NCBI GenBank assembly: GCA_050300015.1
Contig: JBNKWZ010000027.1
Span: 124,001-188,000 of the forward strand
DNA length: 64,000 nucleotides
Direction: 5' to 3'
From: CAYZQH01 sp050300015
Lineage (GTDB): Bacteria > Pseudomonadota > Gammaproteobacteria > Pseudomonadales > Cellvibrionaceae
Part shown: positions 42,665 to 50,977 of the stretch, piece after piece
Position numbering within the stretch: position 1 is the stretch's first letter
Layout of the letters: each line of letters begins with the position of its first letter
Notes under the pieces: generated by a model
The model's input: only the letters and a program-made list of their open reading frames with translations
What the model was told of the DNA's origin: nothing
Databases searched by the model: none
Position numbers and translations under genes: made by a program

Positions 42665-43462
42665 ATGTACGAAGCTTTGACATATGGTACCGCGATAGGA
42701 CTGGCATTGGCGCTAACCGGCAGTGGAGGAGTACTGGCAGTACCTGCGTTGGTGGTGGGAATGGGGATGTCCTTACCCGAGGCCGTACCCATTTCACTTA
42801 CGGCCGTCGGCATTGCTGCAACACTGGGTACAGTGGAGGGGTTATACCGTGGCCTGGTGCGCTACCGTGCCGCGGCATTGATGGCGCTTGCGGGCGCAGC
42901 TTTGGCGCCTGTGGGTATCGCTGTTGGTCACAGGCTACCCGTGCTGTGGCTGACCATAGTTTTTACTCTGCTTTTGAGTTTTATTGCCATTCGGATGCTC
43001 CGCCAGGCTTGGCAGCCGGTCACCCAAACCGTAAAAACAGACCATAACAATTGCCTGATTTCTGACTCGTCCGGCCGTTTCAGCTGGAACCGTCGCTGTT
43101 TCTCCACCCTGTGTGGCATTGGAGGAATGTCTGGTTTTTGCAGTGGCATGTTCGGTGTCGGGGGTGGCTTTATCATTGTCCCTGGTGTGCGTCGCTACAG
43201 TAACCTTGCTATACAAGGGGCTGTGGCCACCTCGTTAATGGTGGTGGCACTGGTGGCTTGCATGACGGTAATACAAAGTTTGGTGCAAGGCGCGCGCATT
43301 GGCGAAGACGGGTGGTATTTTATCAGCGCGAGTTGCCTTGGCATGTTCACGGGTAGGCTATTTGCGCCCGTTATACCAGGGCGCGTTTTACAAACAGGGT
43401 TTGCGCTGCTGACATTTCTGGCAGCTGGTGCACTGCTGCTGAAACTATTGCTTCTTGACTAA
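42665..43462 (+). CDS. TauE/SafE-family sulfite/anion exporter
   Basis: Inner-membrane protein of 265 residues with about eight hydrophobic helices in two repeats. Each repeat has the glycine-rich family motif (GTAIGLALALTGSGGVLAVPAL and FCSGMFGVGGGFIIVPGV). Family members export sulfite, sulfoacetate or related organosulfur anions. Its position between cyanase and a persulfide-dioxygenase-type protein supports sulfite export. The next gene begins 12 bases after its stop. Confidence 0.93.
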   Translation: MYEALTYGTAIGLALALTGSGGVLAVPALVVGMGMSLPEAVPISLTAVGIAATLGTVEGLYRGLVRYRAAALMALAGAALAPVGIAVGHRLPVLWLTIVFTLLLSFIAIRMLRQAWQPVTQTVKTDHNNCLISDSSGRFSWNRRCFSTLCGIGGMSGFCSGMFGVGGGFIIVPGVRRYSNLAIQGAVATSLMVVALVACMTVIQSLVQGARIGEDGWYFISASCLGMFTGRLFAPVIPGRVLQTGFALLTFLAAGALLLKLLLLD

Positions 43463-43474
43463 GGCTTTTAAACC

Positions 43475-44341
43475 ATGGCTTTCAAAGTAAAAACATTTGT
43501 CCATGCTGAAAGTGCTACCTTCAGTTATGTTGTTTATGCAGGCGAAGGCACGGCATGTGCCATCATCGACCCAGTGTTGGACTTCAACCCAAACAATTTT
43601 CACTCAGGTACGGATTCTGCCGATGAAATCGCAGCGTTTGTTGAGCAATGTCATTTGAAATGCGAGTGGCTTTTGGAGACGCATATTCACGCTGATCACC
43701 TGTCGGCTGCGCAATATCTGAAGCAAAAACTTAGCAATACCGCCAAGATTGCCGCCAGTAAAGCGATTACCTTCCCCTGCGCAACTTTCAGAAAATTATT
43801 CAACTTTGACAGTCAAGAGAACCTACTCTCGTACTTCGACCATCTGTTTGAAGACGAAGAGACATTCAACATTGGTTCGCTAAAGGCTAAAGCGCTATGG
43901 GCACCCGGCCATACACCAGCTGATGTGGTCTACCAAATTGAGAATCATCACGTTTTTGTTGGCGACACCATATTTGCTCCAGACGTTGGAACTGCGCGTT
44001 GCGATTTTCCTGGTGGTAGTGCCGAGCGTTTATTTCATTCTATTCAGCGAATTCTTGCGTTGCCACCGGAGGCGTGTCTGTACCTGTGTCATGATTACCC
44101 TGAGGGGCGTCGCGAGTTGCAAAATATATTCTCCGTTGCCGAGCAACGGAATAACAACATTCATGTTAAGGCCGGCACTGACAGCACCTCATTTGTTGCC
44201 ATGCGCCGCGCACGTGATGCCACGCTCGCGTTACCGGATTTGATGATTCCTGCCATTCAAGTCAATATTCGCGCAGGGCAATTTCCAAAAGCCGAGAGAA
44301 ACGGTATCAGCTACCTCAAAATGCCAATCAACACATTTTAA
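43475..44341 (+). CDS. Persulfide dioxygenase-type MBL-fold protein
   Basis: Metallo-beta-lactamase-fold iron enzyme, 288 residues. Metal-site motifs are His70-x-His72-x-Asp74-His75 (ETHIHADHLSA), His146 in APGHTP and Asp164 in VGDTIF. The APDVGTARCDFPGG segment at 168-181 is characteristic of ETHE1/Blh persulfide dioxygenases, which oxidise glutathione persulfide to sulfite. There is no fused rhodanese domain, so a sulfur donor must come from elsewhere, possibly the one-cysteine OsmC. Last gene of the operon; sulfite produced would be removed by the TauE-like exporter encoded just before it. A palindromic repeat and a terminator follow. Confidence 0.93.
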   Translation: MAFKVKTFVHAESATFSYVVYAGEGTACAIIDPVLDFNPNNFHSGTDSADEIAAFVEQCHLKCEWLLETHIHADHLSAAQYLKQKLSNTAKIAASKAITFPCATFRKLFNFDSQENLLSYFDHLFEDEETFNIGSLKAKALWAPGHTPADVVYQIENHHVFVGDTIFAPDVGTARCDFPGGSAERLFHSIQRILALPPEACLYLCHDYPEGRRELQNIFSVAEQRNNNIHVKAGTDSTSFVAMRRARDATLALPDLMIPAIQVNIRAGQFPKAERNGISYLKMPINTF

Positions 44342-44353
44342 TTATCGTCAGGT

Positions 44354-44434
44354 CTATTAACCCGGACATTCCGGCCAATGGCGGCACGTCCTTGTACCGC
44401 ATCAACCCGACATAAAAGATTGCCGGGTTAATAG
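44354..44434 (+). repeat. 81-bp palindromic repeat, copy 1
   Basis: Ends form a 12-base inverted pair (CTATTAACCCGG / CCGGGTTAATAG). By my alignment it matches the copy at 47190-47270 at 75 of 81 positions, in the same orientation. An internal unit (ATCAACCCG to the end) equals the separate half copy at 24951-24984. It begins 13 bases after the persulfide dioxygenase stop. Confidence 0.9.
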
Positions 44435-44471
44435 TAAATTAGAATTTATTTGCTGAATTTATTTAAAATGC

Positions 44472-44498
44472 AAAGCCTCGTTTTTAACGAGGCTTTTT
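44472..44498 (+). terminator. Intrinsic terminator of the sulfur/cyanate operon
   Basis: AAAGCCTCG and CGAGGCTTTTT form a 9-bp stem with T-rich loop and a T tail. The stem has A residues on its left side, so it could also work in reverse. Confidence 0.88.
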
Positions 44499-44672
44499 CG
44501 TGTGAGCGTGGACGAACTAAAAAGATAAATAGCCGAGACACCAACTCTTATACGCCGTAGTGAATGATTTTCGTGGGGCTCGATGATACACTTCGATGTT
44601 GTCCGACACGCAACGCACCGCTCACCAATTCATAATCCGACACCAAATAATAAAAAAGCAGGAGCCTTCCTA

Positions 44673-46760
44673 GTGGCACACACATTCCCTTCGATCCGTC
44701 GCAGAGACCTTTTAATTGGCACCGGCGTACTCACTGGCAGCGCCGTGTTGCCTACATTTTCCGCAACCGAACCATCAATTCAGGCCGCAGTGAATATCGG
44801 CCGTGAAAGTAAAGCCATCTCACCGCGAATATATGGCGGCTTTCTCGAACATATTGGCAACCTGATCAACCATAGCCTTTGGAGTGAGGTGCTGGATGAT
44901 CGCAAATTTTTTTACGGTGTGCTGGAAAAGCCCGAACCCAAACCCACTGACCCTCGTTCGGCCATGAGATACATACATAAATGGGTTGCAGTGGGCCCCT
45001 TCGATGCCATCAAGATGGATAAAAAAAATGCCTATGTCGGTGGACACAGTCCGCAGGTAACTGTAGCACGGTCGAAGCCGCGCGGCTTTGCGCAGCATGA
45101 ACTCGCCCTGGCAGGGGGTAAAGCTTATAACGGGCGCATTGTACTGGCAGCCGATGCCAGCGTAAAAGTCACTGCCACACTGATCTGGGGTACGGGTAAA
45201 AACGCTCGCCAGAGTGTGCAACTGGATTCTTCGCAAGCCTGGCAGACGTTACCGTTAGCATTCAATGTCGGTGCCGACACCACCAGTGGGCGCCTGGAAA
45301 TCACCGGCCAAGGCAAAGGCACATTTCATGTGGGTGCCCTATCCTTGATGCCCGCCGACAACGTCGAAGGTTTCCGCGCCGATACCATCGCCCTAATGCG
45401 CGACATGAACTGCCATATCATGCGTATGCCCGGCGGTAATTTTGTGTCTGCTTACGATTGGAAGGACACCATCGGAGACCCCGACAAACGCCCGCCAATC
45501 ATGGACCCTGTTTGGAGCGCAGTACAACCCAACGACGTGGGGGTGGATGAACTGCTGCGTATGTGTGAATTAATTGAGTGCGAACCCTACTGGTGTGTAA
45601 ACACCGGCTATGGCGAGCCGCGCTCCGGGGCGGAATGTTTGGAATATGTTAACGGTGCAGTCAGCACCGAGTGGGGTGCCAAGCGCGCGGCAAATGGCCG
45701 GGCAAAACCTTACCAGGTTAAATATTGGGCGATAGGCAACGAAATGTACGGCCACTGGCAGGCAGGCCACATGTCACGGGACCACTACACGCAAAAACAC
45801 AATCTATTTGTGGATGCCATGCGCAAAGTAGACCCGTCTATTTATATTGTTGCGCCTGGCGGGTTTGTAGATGAAATGACTACCGGCCAAGGCATTTTTA
45901 TCGAAGGTCAGCCACAGGTGAAGGTAGGCTCCGAACGCGATTGGGCCTACGGCATGTTTAAGGACAGCTGGGGTAAGTTTGACGCTTTGGGCACACACGC
46001 CTACCCGCCGGAAAACAAACGGTTTAATCTTAAAACCGGCAAGCTGTTTGATGTTGAGCAGACCCTGCTCGAGTGGGCACGACAACCCGCCAACCGCATT
46101 CGCACCATGGTTGACGCCTGGGAGGAGTACAAAAAGCAGTTCCCTAAATTAGAAGAGGGATCGGTCAAAGTATTTTTTGATGAATGGGCCTATCACTTTC
46201 AGGACGATTTTAAGGGCACCCTGGCCATTGCCCTCGCCTTTCACGAGTTTTTTAGACATACGGATTTCATCGACATGGCCGGTTACACCATGGCCACAGG
46301 CTGGCTCGATTTTAATCGCACCGATGCCACCATCAGTACCCGCGGGCGCCTGTTTCAGTTTTATCAGCAGCACTTTGGCTCCATTCCGGTGGCCGTCACC
46401 GGCGATGCGTCGCAACCGGCGCCCCAGCACCCAGTGGGCGGCGACCAACCGCGGGTGAATTCTGGCAGTGAGACTTATCCGCTGGATGTGTCTGCCGCTT
46501 TATCCGCAGACCGTAAAACTTTGACTCTGGCGGTGGTCAATGCCACGGAGTCTTCACATAACCTTAAGCTTGATATCAACGCCCGCAAAAGCGCGGCGCT
46601 CGGGCGCAGCTGGTTGTTCACCGCAGGCAGTTTAGATGCACGCAATCAGGTGGGGCAACCGCCAGCGGTGGTAGTCAAAGAGGCCGCCTTTGAAACCAGT
46701 GACGCACACCTCGTGATTGGCCCCACCAGTGTGGCGATTTATCACTACCCACTGGTGTAA
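44673..46760 (+). CDS. GH51-like glycoside hydrolase with Tat signal
   Basis: Glycoside hydrolase, 695 residues, most like alpha-L-arabinofuranosidases or endoglucanases of GH51. GTG at 44673 is chosen because GGAG lies eight bases before it. The protein then starts shortly before a twin-arginine signal (SIRRRDLLIGTGVLTGSAVL); the longer ATG-started frame adds 30 residues of unlikely sequence. Residues about 50-230 include an N-terminal beta-rich insert that may bind carbohydrate. The barrel holds the acid/base candidate Glu357 (WAIGNEMYG) and nucleophile candidate Glu504 (VFFDEWAYHF). A C-terminal beta domain ends the chain. The gene is bracketed by two copies of the 81-bp repeat. Confidence 0.88.
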   Translation: MAHTFPSIRRRDLLIGTGVLTGSAVLPTFSATEPSIQAAVNIGRESKAISPRIYGGFLEHIGNLINHSLWSEVLDDRKFFYGVLEKPEPKPTDPRSAMRYIHKWVAVGPFDAIKMDKKNAYVGGHSPQVTVARSKPRGFAQHELALAGGKAYNGRIVLAADASVKVTATLIWGTGKNARQSVQLDSSQAWQTLPLAFNVGADTTSGRLEITGQGKGTFHVGALSLMPADNVEGFRADTIALMRDMNCHIMRMPGGNFVSAYDWKDTIGDPDKRPPIMDPVWSAVQPNDVGVDELLRMCELIECEPYWCVNTGYGEPRSGAECLEYVNGAVSTEWGAKRAANGRAKPYQVKYWAIGNEMYGHWQAGHMSRDHYTQKHNLFVDAMRKVDPSIYIVAPGGFVDEMTTGQGIFIEGQPQVKVGSERDWAYGMFKDSWGKFDALGTHAYPPENKRFNLKTGKLFDVEQTLLEWARQPANRIRTMVDAWEEYKKQFPKLEEGSVKVFFDEWAYHFQDDFKGTLAIALAFHEFFRHTDFIDMAGYTMATGWLDFNRTDATISTRGRLFQFYQQHFGSIPVAVTGDASQPAPQHPVGGDQPRVNSGSETYPLDVSAALSADRKTLTLAVVNATESSHNLKLDINARKSAALGRSWLFTAGSLDARNQVGQPPAVVVKEAAFETSDAHLVIGPTSVAIYHYPLV

Positions 46761-47189
46761 CCGGTGACCGTATCACCTTGGTGCAATTGTCCAGAATCAA
46801 GGGTTAACAGGATACGTCCCCTTAGAAAGTCACATTCAAATGCGTCGCTCCCGCGTTCAGTTCAGATTCTTCAATGGAGAAAAATGGAAATATTCTGAGC
46901 GGCAGGACCACTTGGCGCATTGGTTCTTTTTACGAATTGAAGGCGCTAAACTATATGCCCTTTGGCATTGTTCGATAAAAACTGATTGTCTGGGACCAAA
47001 CGCGGCGGCGCAGTTTAAGAGACCACGGGTTCTGTTATAGCCCAGCGCATTCGCTGCCCACCTGAGTTCATAGGCAGCGCCTATCAAGCTTTTGAATTTG
47101 GATTTATTTACATCGATGCCATGTATGCAGGCCTTGCAGGAGCAAAAACCTATCCCACAAAAGTTTTTGGAACACTTTTAGCCGCCTGA
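46761..47189. other. Intergenic region between GH51 and the second 81-bp repeat
   Basis: 430 bases. Frames of 66 and 76 codons on opposite strands (46840-47087) have no ribosome site or motif. Nothing identifiable. Confidence 0.4.
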
Positions 47190-47270
47190 CTATTAACCCG
47201 GCCATTCCAGCCAATGGCGGCACCCCCTTGTACCACATTAACCCGACATAAAAGATTGCCGGGTTAATAG
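47190..47270 (+). repeat. 81-bp palindromic repeat, copy 2
   Basis: Same length, orientation and terminal inverted repeats as the copy at 44354; six base differences by my alignment. Its 3' part is identical over 34 bases to the half copy near 24.95 kb, in opposite orientation. Confidence 0.9.
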
Positions 47271-47813
47271 GTGATCCGAAAGGTTAACAACCTGGGCGTG
47301 TTTTATAGTACTTACCTGTACAGAGCCCGCAGGTTGGCATATCGCGCCAACGGCTCATTAATGAGTCTCACAAACCAGTTGATGTCGGTAAGCTGCATTT
47401 GCCATCGATTCTGTCAAATCGTCGTGCTTCGCCACCCATACCGTCTTCTGCTAACACGATTCCAATGTTTACTTTGCGAACATCTATTACCAAGAGAATT
47501 ATGTTAGATTGTGGCATACCGATTTCCAATCCCGTTATTAAATGGTTGGCAGTATCGTTAAGCTTATAATTCTGGCGTTTATCGCGCCAAAACACCTGTA
47601 GCGACGAAGGTCGCCTCTTAGCTAGAAACCATAATGTCTAGATGGGGAAACAACGCGCCACATGACTACTCATACACAGTCCATATGGAGCCAGCAATAT
47701 TAAGTGAGGGCGACTTAATCGTATGCCTTAATGCATTTGCACTGATTTCCAGTCGATCATTTCCACCAGTGCGTTAATGATAATTTTTACAGAACAGATA
47801 ATGAGTAAGCAAA
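47271..47813. other. Intergenic region upstream of GH8
   Basis: 540 bases, visibly more AT-rich than the surroundings from about 47.5 kb on. No gene, RNA or clear operator was identified. It probably holds the GH8 promoter. Confidence 0.4.
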
Positions 47814-49100
47814 ATGAAGATATTGTTTGAAATATTTATAGTTAGCTTATATTGCTGTGGACTGATGGCATGCGGTGATAATAACAATCAAGTTAACGTT
47901 AACCAACCGCAAGTTATTTCCGAACCTACCGAACAAACTTCAGTTATTAAGCCCTCTTATGAACAGGCAGAACTTGACATTCAACTCACTGACTTTTACG
48001 AGCAATGGAAAGCCGTCTATTTACGTCAAGGGTGTGGTGATGGGCGTTACTTTGTTGATGCTGCTGGAGATGGTAAAAATATAGAGGGTGGAACAGCGGA
48101 CTCAACGCTGAGCATTTCTGAAGGACATGGTTACGGTATGTTAATTACGGTAATGATGGCGGATTTTGACCCCAATGCACAAAAAACATTTAACGGTATG
48201 GTGCGTTTCTTTCATGACCATCCGGCAAATTCAAACCCAGGATTAATGGCCTGGAATCAATTAAGAAACTGCCAAAATGCAGGTGATGATGTTGGTGGCA
48301 ACAATAGCGCTACTGACGGCGATCTCGACATCGCGTACGCACTATTATTAGCTGATAGTAAATGGGGAAGTAGCGGCGAAATAAATTATAAAGCTGAGGC
48401 AAACAAGGTTATTTCAGCAATTAAACTGCTGGAAATTGATCCTGCAAGTCAGTTTGTGCGCATAGGTGATTGGGTTGATCGTGTTGGCGACGGCCAATAT
48501 GCACGCACAACTCGCTCTTCCGATTTTATGGTTTCGCATTTCAAGGCAATTGCCGACATCAGCGAAGACAACACTTGGTACTCAGTGAGGGATCAAACCT
48601 ATTTAATCATTAATACGGTTCGCGATTCATTCAGTCAGGATACGTCACTGATTCCTGACTTTATTGTTGATGTTCCCGACAATCCTCGGCCAGCGGAACC
48701 AATGTTTATCGAAGGTGCAGGTGATGGAGAGTATTCCTGGAATGCGATTCGCTACCCCTGGCGTATCGCTCTTGACTACATACTCTACGAAGAGCAAAGA
48801 GCATATGATGCTTTAGCACCAATTAATAGCTGGATTAAAAAAGCCAGTGGTGGTGACCCCAACAATATCGCCGAAACTTATACCTTGGGTGGCAAGTATT
48901 TAGAGGGAAGTGGCTTTGGCTCAATAGCGTCGGTATCAATGTTTGCCGTAGCTGCTACGATAGATGAATCTAACCAGCAGTGGCTTGATGATCTGTGGCA
49001 GCATATCAATCAAAAGCCCCTTCAAAACGAAGACTATTATGGTAATACTTTAAAGTTGCTGTCTATGATTACGATTACGGGACACTGGCAAAAACCTTAA
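47814..49100 (+). CDS. GH8 endo-glucanase-type lipoprotein
   Basis: Glycoside hydrolase family 8 enzyme (endoglucanase, chitosanase, lichenase or exo-oligoxylanase), 428 residues. The signal peptide ends LMAC (Cys20), followed by a short Asn/Gln-rich spacer. The acid candidate is Glu103 in ISEGHGYGM, and ATDGDLDIAYALLLA (about 166-180) holds the catalytic-base region. The C-terminal part includes YPWRIALDY and GSIASVSMFAVAAT. Codon use is strikingly AT-rich (many AAT, TTA, ATT codons) compared with GH3 and GH5, suggesting acquisition from another source. No other gene shares its promoter region. Confidence 0.92.
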   Translation: MKILFEIFIVSLYCCGLMACGDNNNQVNVNQPQVISEPTEQTSVIKPSYEQAELDIQLTDFYEQWKAVYLRQGCGDGRYFVDAAGDGKNIEGGTADSTLSISEGHGYGMLITVMMADFDPNAQKTFNGMVRFFHDHPANSNPGLMAWNQLRNCQNAGDDVGGNNSATDGDLDIAYALLLADSKWGSSGEINYKAEANKVISAIKLLEIDPASQFVRIGDWVDRVGDGQYARTTRSSDFMVSHFKAIADISEDNTWYSVRDQTYLIINTVRDSFSQDTSLIPDFIVDVPDNPRPAEPMFIEGAGDGEYSWNAIRYPWRIALDYILYEEQRAYDALAPINSWIKKASGGDPNNIAETYTLGGKYLEGSGFGSIASVSMFAVAATIDESNQQWLDDLWQHINQKPLQNEDYYGNTLKLLSMITITGHWQKP

Positions 49101-49215
49101 TCATTAGCGTTTCTGGCATACGAACAAGCAGGACACGCACCGCTAGAAGAACGTATTCAAAAGTACCTACCCTGCGTTTAGCTCGGGTTTTCCGACGGAG
49201 GGTGGCAGACAGCGC

Positions 49216-50664
49216 TCAAGGAGAGAACAGGCCCTCGATAGGGCCGGAATACATGGTGCGGTCATCACCCAAAACAAAGTCGTCGACCCCGAAAGGCCGC
49301 CCGAGACTCATCCAGAAGTCGTTGGTGGAGCGCATGTTGCGGCTCGTCGCAGACGAAGGGCGTGAGCCATCGTGCGTCCATACCTGGCCACCTCGAATCC
49401 CCGTATCACCTCCACCCAACAGCAGCCAGGGCATATTGTCCCAAGCGCTGTTCGCTTGCCCGACCTCGGTGATGTAGGCCAGAACCGTGGTTGCAAACAA
49501 TGGCTTACCGGTGATGTCGGTAGTGTCTTTCAACGATTGGATGAACATCGCCAGACGTTGTGCAAACCACTCCTCCACGCGCGTCAGAAATTCGCGTACA
49601 TCCTCCGTACCAGGCCGATGACTGATAGGATGATGCACCATATTGAGGGTGGGGTTGGGTGGCCATAGGCCACCAAAGCTGACATGGTTTGTGGCTGGGG
49701 CCCACTGGAACGTAGCCACACGGTTTAAATCGCACTTGAACGCAGCACGGATCACAGCCGTATGCAACTCGCCGATCTGGCTTAATACCAGATCGTCCCG
49801 TTCCGGAGAGGCCATGTCAGACGAATAGGATGTCAACCGTGTGTTGACAGGAATGAGTGAGGGTGGCTCCGCAATGCCACAGGAAGCCGGGGCAAGCGTC
49901 TCGACGAGTTCACTTTCCACCTGTCGCACCGCATCTTCGTAGGCGTCCAGTTTGTCCCACTGCGCCGCAGGCGCCACGCCGCGCATACGTTGCAAGTCCC
50001 GCAGGGCAAAATCCAGCACACTGCGGCGGGCGGCAAGCGCCTGCTGCAAGCCACTCTTCTCCCCATCCGGTAACAAGGTTCCGAAGATGCGCTGATAGGT
50101 TTCCAAAGGCTGGTAGTATGGCCGGATGGGCATATGCGGGCCACTGTACGACAAGTGGCGGGTGGAAACTTCTCCCGGCGTGTCTGCACGCTCATCGCAA
50201 GACACCGCCACCGACTGCACTGGAGCATCCTGCAGTACGGGGGAGCTGCGAACCAGCAGTTGCTCGACACTCGGACCTTCGGCCATGGGGTCATCGCCGC
50301 CGTTGCCCTCATACAGATTGGGACAACGGCGGCCGGTCATCGACAACACTAGACCACACTCACCACCACCACCACTCGAACCGTCATAAGGCAGCCCCAA
50401 ACCACGCAGCACCACCATGTCGCTCAAGTGAGGCATAAAAGGCGTAAGAATGCGCGACATTTGATAAGAGGACAGATCAGTACCCGCACCATCTGGCCAC
50501 CAATGCGCTTGCACCGTACCCACAGGGCGATGGTAGACGATGAACCGGCGGGGGGTTAATAGCCCTTGCTCTAGGGCGATCGCTCGGCTCAGCCAACTCG
50601 CCAGGCCTACCGCTCCCCCCAAACCATAAAGAAACTTGCGTCGTGTCAACGGTTTTAGTTTCAA
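49216..50664 (-). CDS. DUF1552 protein with Tat signal
   Basis: Exported protein of 482 residues with a twin-arginine leader (LTRRKFLYGLGGAVGLASWLS). It matches the DUF1552 type (RRFIVYHRPVGTVQAHWWPDG at about 38-58, later DDLVLSQIGELHTAVIRAAF and MPWLLLGGG), which resembles the alkaline-phosphatase-like DUF1501 group. It is common in Planctomycetes and Myxococcota beside DUF1592/DUF1588 cytochrome-type proteins. No such partner is next to it here, so it is either solitary or a remnant of a transferred pair. GC content is higher than in the adjacent GH8 gene. Function unknown. Confidence 0.85.
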   Translation of the reverse strand: MKLKPLTRRKFLYGLGGAVGLASWLSRAIALEQGLLTPRRFIVYHRPVGTVQAHWWPDGAGTDLSSYQMSRILTPFMPHLSDMVVLRGLGLPYDGSSGGGGECGLVLSMTGRRCPNLYEGNGGDDPMAEGPSVEQLLVRSSPVLQDAPVQSVAVSCDERADTPGEVSTRHLSYSGPHMPIRPYYQPLETYQRIFGTLLPDGEKSGLQQALAARRSVLDFALRDLQRMRGVAPAAQWDKLDAYEDAVRQVESELVETLAPASCGIAEPPSLIPVNTRLTSYSSDMASPERDDLVLSQIGELHTAVIRAAFKCDLNRVATFQWAPATNHVSFGGLWPPNPTLNMVHHPISHRPGTEDVREFLTRVEEWFAQRLAMFIQSLKDTTDITGKPLFATTVLAYITEVGQANSAWDNMPWLLLGGGDTGIRGGQVWTHDGSRPSSATSRNMRSTNDFWMSLGRPFGVDDFVLGDDRTMYSGPIEGLFSP

Positions 50665-50977
50665 GTGAAAGTCTCCCTGGCATCTGTACGCGCATTCGAT
50701 TGAGCATCGTCCCTAGGCGTCATGCGCGTAGCGGCTTTATTATCGACTCCAGTCGCGCCCATAGAACGATTGATGAGGTTATATGGGTTTGACGAGCCAT
50801 GTGCAAGCTAGCCCATGTAAAAATAACGGGCAGATCACGAAAACCCCGCCATATTCCAAGCAAACCGTACACTAAAACCAATTTAACACTGGCAATCGAC
50901 CGAATGGTCGATCAACTATCATGGAGGCTGACTGCCCCCTGGATCGTTTATAGGAGTGGGTGCCTCAATGAATTTAC

